The notes under the pieces were generated by a model, which was not told where the DNA came from, did no database searches, and saw nothing but the letters and a program-made list of their open reading frames with translations. The position numbers were made by a program, and so were the translations under genes. From Cypionkella sp. (GTDB lineage Bacteria > Pseudomonadota > Alphaproteobacteria > Rhodobacterales > Rhodobacteraceae): DNA of 63,768 nt. The stretch covers positions 1-63,768 of the forward strand of contig JALRIN010000014.1 of assembly GCA_023255415.1 (NCBI GenBank). The letters are read 5' to 3'. Shown in pieces: positions 52,104 through 61,283 of the stretch (position 1 is the stretch's first letter; every line of letters starts with the position of its first letter).

Positions 52104-53393
52104 ATGCTGTCATTTTTCCTGCCACTGTTCTTGGTTCTGCTGCTGCTGGGTCTGCCGGTGTTCTTTGGCCTGATCGCAGCCCCTGCAATTTTGCTGTGGA
52201 TGAACGGGCAAACCCGCGACATCGTCCTACTTTATCGCAATATCTATAACGGTATGGACAGCTTTCCGCTGATGGCGATACCGTTCTTTATGCTGGCCGG
52301 CGAGGTGATGAACCGCTCGAACATCACCCTGCGGCTGGTCGAATTCAGCCAGGCCATGATCGGCCACCTGCGCGGCGGGCTGGCGCATGTGAATGTGCTG
52401 TCGTCGATGCTGTTTGCCGGGCTTTCGGGCTCTGCGGTGGCCGATGTCTCGGCGCTGGGGTCAATGCTGATCCCCGCGATGGAAAAGCAAGGCTATAGCC
52501 GCAGCTTTGCCGCAGCGGTGACGGCGGCCAGTTCGATCATCGGCCCAATCATCCCGCCTTCGGGGATCATGATCATCTATGCCTATGTGATGGGCGAAAG
52601 TGTTGCTGCGCTGTTTTTGGCCGGCATCGTGCCGGGCGTCATGATCGGCGGCGGGCTGATGCTGTTGATCCATTTCATGGCCGATCACTACGACCTGCCC
52701 GCCGCCACCCGCCGCGCCACTTGGGGCGAGCGCGGCCAAGCCAGCCTCAAGGCGATCTGGCCGCTGATGACGCCGGTGATCATTCTGGGCGGCATTCTGG
52801 GCGGCGTGTTTACCCCAACCGAGGCCGCTGCCATTGCCGTGGGCTACTCGACCCTCGTCGGCCTCTTTGTCATGCGCACGTTGCAATGGTCTGACCTGCC
52901 CGATGTACTGACCCGCGCGGGCATGACCTCGGCTGTGGTGCTTTTGTTGGTGGGGGCTGCGATGGCATTCAAAACTGTCGCAAGCCTGTCCCATACCCCC
53001 GAACTGCTGGCCAGCATCATCCTTGGCCTGTCAGACAACCCGTTGATCCTGTTGTTTCTGATCAACATTTTGCTGTTTATTGTTGGCATGTTTCTGGATG
53101 CCGGCCCTGCGATCATCATTTTGGGGCCAATCTTGGGGCCGATCTTCACCTCTTTGGGTGTCGATTCGGTGCATTTTGCCATCATCATGGCGGTCAACCT
53201 GACGGTTGGCCTGCTGACCCCGCCGATGGGATTGGTGCTGTTTGTCACCTCCTCGGTCTCGGGTTTGCGCGTCGAAACCATCGCACGCGCCACCCTACCG
53301 TTTTTGGCGGTCGAAGTTCTGGTGATCTTTTTGATCACCTACTTCCCCGCCCTAAGCCTGACGGTGCCAAGGATCTTTGGCTTCGTCCACTAA
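52104..53393 (+). CDS. dctM: TRAP transporter large permease (DctM)
   Basis: 429 residues with about 12 hydrophobic segments and the family blocks PFFMLAGEVMNRSNIT, GLSGSAVADVSALGSMLIPAM and LTPPMGLVLFVTSSVSG. It carries out Na-driven uptake with DctQ. No stray frameshift; full length. It lies 27 bp before the binding protein gene. Confidence 0.93.
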   Translation: MLSFFLPLFLVLLLLGLPVFFGLIAAPAILLWMNGQTRDIVLLYRNIYNGMDSFPLMAIPFFMLAGEVMNRSNITLRLVEFSQAMIGHLRGGLAHVNVLSSMLFAGLSGSAVADVSALGSMLIPAMEKQGYSRSFAAAVTAASSIIGPIIPPSGIMIIYAYVMGESVAALFLAGIVPGVMIGGGLMLLIHFMADHYDLPAATRRATWGERGQASLKAIWPLMTPVIILGGILGGVFTPTEAAAIAVGYSTLVGLFVMRTLQWSDLPDVLTRAGMTSAVVLLLVGAAMAFKTVASLSHTPELLASIILGLSDNPLILLFLINILLFIVGMFLDAGPAIIILGPILGPIFTSLGVDSVHFAIIMAVNLTVGLLTPPMGLVLFVTSSVSGLRVETIARATLPFLAVEVLVIFLITYFPALSLTVPRIFGFVH

Positions 53394-53420
53394 CAGACGT
53401 GTTTAAACAGGGAGAAGAGA

Positions 53421-54482
53421 ATGCTGAAGAAAACACTAAAATCGCTGGTCTTGGCCAGCCTGATGATGGGGACCTCTGTCGCTGCAATGGCACAAGAGAT
53501 CACCCTGCGTGCCACCGCCAATTCGAATGAAAACGACGAAGACTATGACGGTCTTGTGGTGTTCAAGAACTATGTCGAGAACGCCTCGAATGGCGCGATC
53601 AAGGTCGAGCTGTTCATCGGCACCCAGCTTTGCGCCAAGGGCGATGAATGCTTGGCAGGCGTCGCCGATGGCTCGATCGACGTCTATATCTCGACTTCGG
53701 GCGGGGCGGCGGGGCTGTTCCCCTATATTCAGGTGCTGGATCTGCCCTATCTGATGTCGGATGACCGCGTCGCCGAAGCCGCCCTGACCCAGACCGATTT
53801 CACCAAAACCCTGCGCGAAATGGCGCTGAAAGATTCGGGCGACAAGATCCGCCTGATGACCATTGGCAATACTGGCGGCTGGCGCAACTATGCCAATACC
53901 AAAAAGCGCGTCAGCGGTCCGGGCGATCTGGCTGGTCTGAAAATGCGCACCGTTCCGGCTGATCTGCCGCAGTTCGTGGCCACCACGCTTGGTGCCTCGC
54001 CGACCCCGATTGCATGGCCAGAGCTGTTCACCTCGCTGCAAACCGGCGTGGTGGAAGGCACCGCAAACGGCATCACCGACATCATGTCGATGAAGTTCCC
54101 AGATGCGGGCCTGAAATACCTGACGCTGGACGGCCATTCCTATATGGGTGCCTTCTGGTGGATGGGCCAAGACCGCTTTATGTCGCTGACAGACGCGCAA
54201 AAGCAGATCGTGGTCGACGGCTTCTCGGCGCTGCAACAGGCAACTTTCGCCAGCCCCAAACGCAAAGAAATCCAGGCCTATGCCGATTTCAAAGCCGCAG
54301 GGGGTGAAGTTTACGTGCCAACCACCGAAGAAAAAGCCGCCTTCAAGGCTTCGGTCGCACCTGTGATGGATTGGTTCAAAACCAATGTCAAAGGTGGCCC
54401 AGAAGTGCTGACGGCCTTCGAGACTTCGGTTGCCAAAGCGCAAACCATCGTCGACGCCGAACGCGCCGCTTCGCTGAACTAA
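53421..54482 (+). CDS. dctP: TRAP substrate-binding protein (DctP)
   Basis: 353 residues. Signal peptide MLKKTLKSLVLASLMMG...AMA-Q precedes the DctP fold. GLKMRTVPADLPQFVATTLGASPTPIAWPELFTSLQTGVVEG is the core, including the Arg that salt-bridges the ligand's acid group in family members. A sulfonate-bearing sugar could use this Arg, but carboxylates are the classical ligands. Cys pair in QLCAKGDECLAG is unusual and may form a disulfide. It ends the operon and is followed by a perfect hairpin. Confidence 0.92.
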   Translation: MLKKTLKSLVLASLMMGTSVAAMAQEITLRATANSNENDEDYDGLVVFKNYVENASNGAIKVELFIGTQLCAKGDECLAGVADGSIDVYISTSGGAAGLFPYIQVLDLPYLMSDDRVAEAALTQTDFTKTLREMALKDSGDKIRLMTIGNTGGWRNYANTKKRVSGPGDLAGLKMRTVPADLPQFVATTLGASPTPIAWPELFTSLQTGVVEGTANGITDIMSMKFPDAGLKYLTLDGHSYMGAFWWMGQDRFMSLTDAQKQIVVDGFSALQQATFASPKRKEIQAYADFKAAGGEVYVPTTEEKAAFKASVAPVMDWFKTNVKGGPEVLTAFETSVAKAQTIVDAERAASLN

Positions 54483-54489
54483 GCCAATC

Positions 54490-54513
54490 GGGCGCCCGAA
54501 ACATCGGGCGCCC
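54490..54513 (+). terminator. Hairpin terminator after dctP
   Basis: A perfect 10-bp inverted repeat GGGCGCCCGA/TCGGGCGCCC with an AACA loop, 7 bp past the stop. No T-run follows. It closes the monooxygenase-TRAP operon. The region between it and the tRNA (54514-54768) holds no supported gene. Confidence 0.65.
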
Positions 54514-54768
54514 ATCTGCCAATAAAGCTTGCTCATCATGCCGCCAAAATTTGGGCGTTTGAATTATGCAAGCATTGCAGCCTCAAGCCGCTGAATCGAT
54601 CTGCAGCCTCGAAAATACAGAGCAAATAAGGCATAAACCCAGGCCACAGCTTGTAAAAGTTACGGCCATCGTCCGGTTGAACGATTGGCGCTGGTGGCAA
54701 GGGCACACCCTCGACCTGAAGGCTTTACCAGCCACCGCACCGCACAAAGCTTGGCATATTGGGATCTT

Positions 54769-54842
54769 TGGAGCGGGCAGCGGGAATCGAACCCGCGTCT
54801 TTAGCTTGGAAGGCTAAGGTCTTACCATTACACAATGCCCGC
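54769..54842 (-). tRNA. tRNA-Gly (TCC anticodon)
   Basis: Cloverleaf read on the minus strand: acceptor GCGGGCA/TGCCCGC, anticodon stem TTAGC/GCTAA with loop CTTCCAA (anticodon TCC), T-arm GCGGGTTCGATTCCCGC, discriminator T and an encoded CCA. 74 nt including CCA. It stands alone between the TRAP operon and the SRAP gene, and no integration scar was seen around its 3' end. Confidence 0.96.
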
Positions 54843-54886
54843 GCTCCTGCCTTCCTAGCATCCAAGCTCGGCAGGCTCAACACCCC

Positions 54887-55537
54887 TCATGCGTCAATTT
54901 TCACGATCAGCTCCGGCCCCGCCGCGCGGTTGGAATTTACCGCGACACCAACGCGGTGAGCATGCAACACCCCTTGGCTTGCCCGCATCAGCCGCGCCGC
55001 GCCATGGCCCGCCTCGCCCAACCACAGCGGCCAATCGGCGGGCTCAAGGATCACCGGCTCGCGATCATGCACCCCTGCCATGCCCTCCCCCGCCGCAGTG
55101 GTGACCATCGCCACCGTGTTATAGCCGCCCCAAGGTTGCCAAAGCGCTGCAAAAACCATCGGTTGCCCATCTCTTCGGGTGAAATACCACGGCAGCCGCG
55201 CGCCATCCGGCCCCGCCTGCCATTCGTAAAACCCCGAAACCGGCAGCAAACACCGCCGCGCCCGGATCGCCTCACGAAACGCGGGCTTTTCCGCCACCGT
55301 CTCGGCCCGCGCGTTGATAATCAGCGGCCCCTCGGTCAGCCGTTTTGCCCAAGACGGCACAAAGCCCCAGCGCATCGCCTGCATCCGCCGCGCCGCCGCC
55401 TGCGCGGTGACCACCGGCACGCTTTGGGTCGGGCAGACATTATACTGCGGCACCGGCGGCAGATCATTATCGGGCTGTGCGCGAAACAGCGCGGCCATGG
55501 CGTCATTCGGATCTGAAAGCGTAAAGCGTCCACACAT
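54887..55537 (-). CDS. SOS response-associated peptidase (SRAP/YedK)
   Basis: 216 residues, SRAP fold. Cys2 in MCGRFTL is the DNA abasic-site crosslinking residue; Asn in VPQYNVCPTQS, Glu in VSGFYEWQAG and His in AGVHDREPVIL complete the active site. It protects abasic sites in single-stranded DNA by covalent linkage. 45 bp downstream lies the tRNA-Gly gene. Confidence 0.95.
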   Translation of the reverse strand: MCGRFTLSDPNDAMAALFRAQPDNDLPPVPQYNVCPTQSVPVVTAQAAARRMQAMRWGFVPSWAKRLTEGPLIINARAETVAEKPAFREAIRARRCLLPVSGFYEWQAGPDGARLPWYFTRRDGQPMVFAALWQPWGGYNTVAMVTTAAGEGMAGVHDREPVILEPADWPLWLGEAGHGAARLMRASQGVLHAHRVGVAVNSNRAAGPELIVKIDA

Positions 55538-55645
55538 ATTGCCACTCTAACCCCCAGCCGCAAAGGTCGCAAATGAAACAGAACAGGGCCCAGACGGGCT
55601 TGCATCGCGCAGCCCACAAGGCCACCCTTTGCCAAAGGGGGCCTC

Positions 55646-56791
55646 ATGCTGAAAATCACCAAACTTGAAACCTTTGCCGATGACTTCACCTGTTTCACCC
55701 GCGTCACCTGCGAAGATGGCTCCTTTGGCTGGGGGCAATGCGCCAATTACAACGCCGATATCACCGCGCAAATCTTTCACCGCCAGATCGCGCCTTGGGC
55801 GCTTGGCGCGCCTTGTGACGATATCGCAGCCCTGCTTGATCTGATCGAGCGGCGCGAACATAAATACCCCGGCTCTTATCGCGCCCGCGCCATGGCGGGG
55901 CTGGACACCGCGCTTTGGGATCTGCACGGCCGTCAGCAGGGCAAGCCTGTTGTCGCCCTTTTGGGCGGCACCCCGGGCCCGTTGCGCGCCTATGCCTCCT
56001 CGATGAAGCGCGACATCACCCCAGAGGCCGAGGCCGAACGCCTCAAACGCCTCTGCGGCGAGCAGGGTTTTACAGCGGCCAAATTCCGCATCGGCGCGGA
56101 ATGCGGCAATGACATCGACGAATGGCCCGGCCGCAGCGAGGCGATCATCCCCACCGTCGCCCGCGCCCTGCCGCAGATTGACAAGCTCGTTGACGCCAAC
56201 TCTGGCTTCTCGCCGGCGCGCGCCATCCAGATCGGCCATCTGCTGCAAGACCACGGCATCTGCCACTTTGAAGAACCCACCCCCTATTGGGATCTGGAAG
56301 CCACCGCAAAGGTCACCGCAGCGCTCGACCTCGACGTCGCGGGCGGCGAGCAGGACTGGCACCTGCCGACATGGGCGCAGATGATCGCGATGCGCGCCGT
56401 CGACATCGTGCAACCCGATGTGATGTATATGGGCGGCATCACCCGCACGCTGCAAGTGGCCCAGATGGCGGCAAGCGCTGGCCTGCCCTGCACCCCGCAT
56501 GCGGCCAATCTCTCGCTCGTCACCCTTTGCACCATGCACCTGCTCAAAGCCCTGCCCAATGCCGGAAAATACCTCGAACTCTCGATCGAAGGCCCCGATT
56601 ACTACCCCTGGCAAACCGACCTCTTCTGCGGCACGCCTTTCCAGGTCGAGGCAGGCTGCGTCACGGTCCCCGACGCCCCCGGCTGGGGGGTCAAGATCAA
56701 CCCCGACCATCTCGCCCGCAGCCACTATACCGCCAGCACATTCGGCCAAACCCCCAGCGCCTATGCAGCGCTCTACCACAAAGCCAAATAA
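55646..56791 (+). CDS. Enolase-superfamily sugar-acid dehydratase or racemase
   Basis: 381 residues of the mandelate racemase/muconate lactonising enzyme group. Metal ligands are seen in VDANSGF (Asp), HFEEPTPYWD (Glu) and VAGGEQDW (Glu). The general base region has TAAKFRIGAE, and TPHAANLSL carries the His of the seventh strand. Substrate cannot be told. It is 1.1 kb from the TRAP operon, separated by tRNA and the SRAP gene on the opposite strand, so a shared pathway is only possible. A dispersed terminator element follows. Confidence 0.85.
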   Translation: MLKITKLETFADDFTCFTRVTCEDGSFGWGQCANYNADITAQIFHRQIAPWALGAPCDDIAALLDLIERREHKYPGSYRARAMAGLDTALWDLHGRQQGKPVVALLGGTPGPLRAYASSMKRDITPEAEAERLKRLCGEQGFTAAKFRIGAECGNDIDEWPGRSEAIIPTVARALPQIDKLVDANSGFSPARAIQIGHLLQDHGICHFEEPTPYWDLEATAKVTAALDLDVAGGEQDWHLPTWAQMIAMRAVDIVQPDVMYMGGITRTLQVAQMAASAGLPCTPHAANLSLVTLCTMHLLKALPNAGKYLELSIEGPDYYPWQTDLFCGTPFQVEAGCVTVPDAPGWGVKINPDHLARSHYTASTFGQTPSAYAALYHKAK

Positions 56792-56801
56792 TCCCGCCCC
56801 T

Positions 56802-56880
56802 GCCTTCATCTGTCTGAAAATATCCCACGGGGGGACGGCTGCTTGGCACAAGCAGACGGGGGGGTGTGAAACCCCCCGCT
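56802..56880 (+). repeat. Dispersed intergenic terminator element, copy 2
   Basis: Same three-part layout as at 38411-38486: box with ATCTGTCTGAAAATATCC then CGGGGGG, a hairpin CTGCTTG/CAAGCAG, and a terminator CGGGGGG/CCCCCCG followed by CTTT. It starts 11 bp after the enzyme's stop codon and ends 70 bp before pepT. Confidence 0.7.
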
Positions 56881-56949
56881 TTGCCCGGCCTGCCGCTTGA
56901 CTTCCCGCCCGGTCTGCCGCCAACTCTGCTCAAAGCAAAGGGGCCCTTG

Positions 56950-58182
56950 ATGACCGATTTTCACGCCGAACTGACCGACCGCCTGTGCCGCTACAGCGCC
57001 ATCGACAGCCAGTCGGATGAAGACGCAACTGCCGCCCCCTCAACCGCGATCCAATTCGATATGCTGCATCTTTTGCAAAAAGAGCTGCAAGACATCGGGG
57101 CCGCCGAGGTGCAGCTGACCGATTACGGCACCCTTATCGCCACCATTCCCGCCACCGCCGCAGGGCCCACGGTTGGCCTGCTTGCCCATGTAGACACCGC
57201 CCCACAGTTCAACGCAACCGGCGTCAAACCACGGGTGATCAAGGGCTATAACGGCGGCGATATCTCTTTTCCCGACAACCCAAGCCTCACGCTTTCGCCC
57301 GCCGAATTCCCCTATCTGGCCAGCAAACAAGGCCATGACATCATCACCGCCTCGGGGCTGACGCTGCTGGGGGCTGATGACAAGGCCGGTGTCGCCATTC
57401 TGATGACCGCCGCGCGGCATCTTTTGGCCAACCCGCAGATCCCGCACCCGAAACTGCGGCTGGCCTTCACCCCAGACGAGGAAATCGGCCGCGGTGTCGA
57501 TCCGCGCCTGCCTGCCGATCTGGGCGTCGATTTCGCCTATACCTTCGACGGTGGCGAGGTCGGGCAGATCGAATATGAAACCTTCTCGGCCGATGGCGCC
57601 ACTGTCAAAATTACCGGCCGCTCGATCCATCCCGGCACCGCCAAGGGCAAGTTGATCAACGCGCTGCATCTGGCTGCCAAGATCATCAACACGCTGCCCG
57701 CCAATCAAACGCCAGAAAACACCCAAGGCCACGAGGGCTTTTTGCATCTGACCGACCTGAACGGCTCGGCAGCCGAATGCAGCTTGCGCTTTATTCTGCG
57801 CGATTTTGAACGCGAGGGGCTTGCGGCCAAAGGCGATTTGCTGCGCCAAACCTGCGCCGCGATTGCCGCAACCGAAGCCGGCGCGCAGATCGAGGTGACG
57901 ATCAAGCCACAGTATCGCAACATGCGCTATTGGCTGGAAACCGACATGACCCCGGTGGATCTGGCCCGCGATGCCGCGCGCAGCCTTGGGATTGATCCGG
58001 TGTCAAACCCGGTGCGCGGCGGCACCGATGGCTCGCGGCTGACAGAAATGGGCGTGCCCTGTCCGAACCTGTTTACCGGCATGCAGAACGTGCACGGCCC
58101 GCTGGAATGGGTCTCGGTGCAAGACATGGCGGTTGCGACCGAGTTTTGTCTGGCCTTGGCGCAAAAGGCGGTCAAAGCCTGA
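56950..58182 (+). CDS. pepT: Peptidase T (tripeptidase)
   Basis: 410 residues, M20 family. Zinc-site motifs LLAHVDTAPQF (His and Asp), LGADDKAGVAIL (bridging Asp) and TPDEEIGRGVD (catalytic Glu) are in order, with a dimerisation lid between. It releases N-terminal residues of tripeptides. The ATG at 56950 has AAAGGGG upstream; a 28-codon upstream extension lies in the repeat element. Confidence 0.95.
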   Translation: MTDFHAELTDRLCRYSAIDSQSDEDATAAPSTAIQFDMLHLLQKELQDIGAAEVQLTDYGTLIATIPATAAGPTVGLLAHVDTAPQFNATGVKPRVIKGYNGGDISFPDNPSLTLSPAEFPYLASKQGHDIITASGLTLLGADDKAGVAILMTAARHLLANPQIPHPKLRLAFTPDEEIGRGVDPRLPADLGVDFAYTFDGGEVGQIEYETFSADGATVKITGRSIHPGTAKGKLINALHLAAKIINTLPANQTPENTQGHEGFLHLTDLNGSAAECSLRFILRDFEREGLAAKGDLLRQTCAAIAATEAGAQIEVTIKPQYRNMRYWLETDMTPVDLARDAARSLGIDPVSNPVRGGTDGSRLTEMGVPCPNLFTGMQNVHGPLEWVSVQDMAVATEFCLALAQKAVKA

Positions 58183-58185
58183 AGC

Positions 58186-58860
58186 ATGGCGCAGCATATC
58201 TCGCCCTATCACGCGCCCGATTTCTACCGCGACGCCCTTGCCAAGGGGCGGCACCGCGACATCGTCGGCGGGCGCTGGGAAGAAACCGGCAAGATCCAGA
58301 TGCAGCTTTTGCTGGACGCGGGCCTGCAGCCACAGCACCGGCTGCTGGACATCGGCGCGGGCGCGTTGCGGCTGGGGTGCAAGGCTGTGCCCTATCTTGA
58401 TCCGGGCCACTATTGGGCAACGGATCTTTCGGCTGCGCTGATGCGCCAGGGATACAAGACCGAGCTTGCCGATCCCGCCCGCCTGCCCGCCGATAATCTG
58501 ATCGAAGATGGCAATTTCGACTTCCCCGGCCTGCCTGCCAGCATCACCCATGCGCTGGCCTTTGCGGTCTTCACCCATCTGCCGATCAACCACCTGCGCC
58601 GCGCCCTGACACAGATCCATTTGCGCTTTCCCATGCTCGAGGTTTTGCTGTTCACAGTGTTTCTGGCCCCCGATGCGGCGACAGCGCTGACACCGCTGCG
58701 CCAGCCCGACGGCGTGGTCACCCATGACACCCGCGCGCCCTATCATATGCTGGCCGAAGACGTGGTCCATCTGTTGCGCAGCACAGGCTTTGCCGGGGAG
58801 GCCCAGCCGCAGCGCCTGCCGCGCGGCCAAGTGCTGTTTCGCGCCAGCCGCGCGGCCTAG
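58186..58860 (+). CDS. SAM-dependent methyltransferase-like protein
   Basis: 224 residues. Motif I LLDIGAGALRLGCKAVPYL and acidic ATDLSAALM (motif II) match a class I methyltransferase fold, with the N-terminal GGRWEETGKIQMQLL part common to small sugar- or lipid-linked methyltransferases. Target unknown. It begins 3 bp after pepT and converges with a glycosyltransferase, which hints at polysaccharide or lipid modification but proves nothing. Confidence 0.75.
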   Translation: MAQHISPYHAPDFYRDALAKGRHRDIVGGRWEETGKIQMQLLLDAGLQPQHRLLDIGAGALRLGCKAVPYLDPGHYWATDLSAALMRQGYKTELADPARLPADNLIEDGNFDFPGLPASITHALAFAVFTHLPINHLRRALTQIHLRFPMLEVLLFTVFLAPDAATALTPLRQPDGVVTHDTRAPYHMLAEDVVHLLRSTGFAGEAQPQRLPRGQVLFRASRAA

Positions 58861-58863
58861 GCG

Positions 58864-59874
58864 CTATTCAGCCAAATCGGCCAACAGATCAGGCGCGACC
58901 TTTTCCAAAAACGCCCGATGCTTTTTCAGCAAATAGGCGTCAAAGGCTGCGACTGACAAATCCACCTTCAGGCCATAGCGCGCCAGTGCCGGGTGCGGGT
59001 CGAACTGGCTGCGCTCAAGCACGCCCTTGGCCTCCAGCAGGGCAGCCTGATCGGCGTCGATCTCTTTTAACAGCGTCACCAAAGCGTCCCGATGTTCGGG
59101 ATCCTCTACACTTTCCCGCAGCGCCTCGAACTGCGTGATCCGCGATGTGCCATGGCGGGCATTGGCATCGCCCTCGGGCTCATGCGCGCGCCGCAGCAGC
59201 TTCAGCATGAAATGCAGTCGCGTCAAACCGTCAAAATGCATCAGCCGCGTGGTTTCGATCACCCGATGCGGCTGGACCCCACGCGGCGAATGCAGCGAAA
59301 CTTGCAACCCCGCCCCCACCCGATTAAAGGCCTTGCCCGCCAGATGCCCCGTCACCCCATTACGGAAGAAATCACAAAGCAAGCCGTAAACCTCGGGGCC
59401 AAACTTGGCGAAATCCTTGATACCATAGCGAAAAATGCCGTCAAAAATCTCCAGCTGTGGCACCTCTTTCAGCGTCACCCGCTCGGCCACCAACAGCCGC
59501 ATGTAAAGCGCCACATCAGGCGCCGCCGCCAAAGCGGCCACAACCGCCTCGCCGTCTTGGACATATTCATCGGCATCACAATGCAGCAGCCAATCGACCT
59601 GCGTGGTTTCACAGACCTTTTGTGCATTGCGGCATTGGCGGCTGAAATGCATCACAGGGCGTGTGCGAGGCTTGTTCACCTTCCAATAGGCGGCATCGCA
59701 AACGGTGACAAACACCTGCGGCAATCCCGCAAGCAAAGCCTCGGCCTCGGGGTCGGGTTGATCCAGAAAGATATGCACCTCGCTGGCGCCGATCGACAGA
59801 TAATGCGCGGCAAAAGCAGCCACCAAAGGCGCAGGTTCGTCCATTGTTGACACAACGGCCCAAGAAGGCTTCAT
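58864..59874 (-). CDS. Glycosyltransferase family 2-like protein
   Basis: 336 residues. The N-terminal part has the GT-A pattern: VSTMDEPAPLVAAFAAHYLSIG, HIFLDQPDP and the metal-binding DxD in LLHCDADEYVQDG (near residue 96). This is the Glyco_tranf_2_4 type often seen in marine Rhodobacteraceae. Acceptor unknown. The ATG at 59874 begins the conserved part; an upstream 22-codon extension has no ribosome site. Convergent with the methyltransferase, 3 bp between stops, and divergent from sucC. Confidence 0.8.
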   Translation of the reverse strand: MKPSWAVVSTMDEPAPLVAAFAAHYLSIGASEVHIFLDQPDPEAEALLAGLPQVFVTVCDAAYWKVNKPRTRPVMHFSRQCRNAQKVCETTQVDWLLHCDADEYVQDGEAVVAALAAAPDVALYMRLLVAERVTLKEVPQLEIFDGIFRYGIKDFAKFGPEVYGLLCDFFRNGVTGHLAGKAFNRVGAGLQVSLHSPRGVQPHRVIETTRLMHFDGLTRLHFMLKLLRRAHEPEGDANARHGTSRITQFEALRESVEDPEHRDALVTLLKEIDADQAALLEAKGVLERSQFDPHPALARYGLKVDLSVAAFDAYLLKKHRAFLEKVAPDLLADLAE

Positions 59875-59962
59875 AAGATCGCGTCCAATCGCTACAGTAC
59901 ACCGCCGACAATATCGCAGCAGCCCAGAACAGCAACCCAATTTTTGTTAGCAATTCCTTACC

Positions 59963-59993
59963 TGTGATCACAAATTTTTTTCGTGTGATCACA
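59963..59993 (+). promoter_or_regulatory. Two TGTGATCACA palindromes before sucC
   Basis: The perfect palindrome TGTGATCACA occurs at 59963-59972 and 59984-59993, exactly 21 bp apart (two helical turns), each followed by AA. They lie about 97-127 bp before the sucC ATG, in the region shared with the divergent glycosyltransferase. Likely a regulator binding to one face of DNA; the regulator is unknown. Confidence 0.6.
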
Positions 59994-60089
59994 AATGTCG
60001 CTTTTCCCAGCACTGCAGACGATTCTTCTTTTGACCTCTGGCTTTTCTGTGGCATCAGGGCGCAAATCCAAGCTGATAGGACCTGATCC

Positions 60090-61283
60090 ATGAACATCCA
60101 CGAATACCAAGCCAAGGCCTTGCTGCGCGACTATGGCGTTCCGGTGTCCGATGGCCGCGCGATTACCAAAGCCGAAGACGCCAAATCTGCGGCTGGCGAA
60201 TTGGGGGGGCCACTTTGGGTCGTCAAGGCGCAAATCCACGCCGGTGGCCGCGGCAAGGGTCATTTCCTTGAGGCAGAGGCTGGCGAAAAAGGCGGCGTGC
60301 GTCTGGCGCGTTCGGTTGGCGAAGCGGCCGAGTTTGCAAAGCAGATGTTGGGCCGCACCCTGGTGACCGTGCAAACCGGCCCCGCAGGCAAGCAGGTGAA
60401 CCGCATCTATATCGAAGACGGCTCTGACATCGCCCGCGAATTGTATCTGGCGATGCTGATCGACCGTGAAAGCAGCCGCATTTCCTTTGTGGTGTCAACC
60501 GAAGGCGGCATGTCGATCGAAGACGTCGCCCATGACACTCCTGAAAAGATTGTCACCTTTACCGTGGACCCCGCGTCAGGTCTGTCGGATTTCCACGGCC
60601 GCCGCGTGGCTTTCGCGCTGGGTCTGGAAGGCGCGCAGATCAAGCAATGCGTTGGCATCGTCAAGAACCTGTACCGCATGTTCATCGACAAAGACGTCGA
60701 GATGCTGGAAATCAACCCACTGGTGGTGATGACCGATGGCAACCTGAAGCTGTTGGACGCGAAAGTCTCCTTTGACGGCAACGCCATGTATCGCCACCCC
60801 GATATTGCCGCTTTGCGCGACGAAACCGAGGAAGATCCAAAGGAACTGGCCGCTTCGAAATTCGATCTGAACTACATCGCGCTTGATGGCGAAATTGGCT
60901 GCATGGTCAATGGCGCGGGTCTGGCGATGGCGACGATGGACATCATCAAGCTTTACGGCGCAGAGCCTGCGAACTTTCTGGATGTCGGCGGCGGCGCCAC
61001 CAAAGAAAAAGTCACCGAAGCTTTCAAGATCATCACCTCTGACCCCAATGTCAAAGGCATCCTTGTCAACATCTTTGGCGGCATCATGCGCTGCGACATC
61101 ATCGCCGAGGGCGTGATTGCCGCGGTGAAAGAAGTCGGGCTGAAGGTGCCTTTGGTGGTGCGCCTTGAAGGCACCAATGTCGAGCTTGGCAAAGACATCA
61201 TCCGCAACTCTGGCCTGAACGTGATTGCTGCCGACGATCTGAAAGACGGCGCACAAAAAATCGTGAAGGCCGTCAAAGGCTAA
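60090..61283 (+). CDS. sucC: Succinyl-CoA synthetase beta subunit
   Basis: 397 residues, ATP-grasp domain (KAQIHAGGRGK, GVRLARSVGEAAEFA) and C-terminal CoA-ligase domain (NIFGGIMRCDIIAEGVI). With SucD it makes succinate and ATP/GTP in the TCA cycle. The mdh gene that often precedes it in relatives is absent here; a glycosyltransferase lies upstream on the other strand. A REP-like inverted pair separates it from sucD. Confidence 0.97.
   Translation: MNIHEYQAKALLRDYGVPVSDGRAITKAEDAKSAAGELGGPLWVVKAQIHAGGRGKGHFLEAEAGEKGGVRLARSVGEAAEFAKQMLGRTLVTVQTGPAGKQVNRIYIEDGSDIARELYLAMLIDRESSRISFVVSTEGGMSIEDVAHDTPEKIVTFTVDPASGLSDFHGRRVAFALGLEGAQIKQCVGIVKNLYRMFIDKDVEMLEINPLVVMTDGNLKLLDAKVSFDGNAMYRHPDIAALRDETEEDPKELAASKFDLNYIALDGEIGCMVNGAGLAMATMDIIKLYGAEPANFLDVGGGATKEKVTEAFKIITSDPNVKGILVNIFGGIMRCDIIAEGVIAAVKEVGLKVPLVVRLEGTNVELGKDIIRNSGLNVIAADDLKDGAQKIVKAVKG

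Noticed and set aside
54566..54817. 83-codon plus-strand frame
   Set aside because: It runs through the tRNA-Gly gene, has no ribosome site and no recognisable sequence.
54769..54842. tRNA-Gly as an integration site for a genomic island
   Set aside because: No integrase nearby and no repeat of the tRNA 3' end was seen in either flank.
55646..56791. Enolase-superfamily gene as part of the sulfosugar cluster
   Set aside because: A hairpin, a tRNA and an opposite-strand SRAP gene separate it from the TRAP operon; no step in the proposed route needs it.
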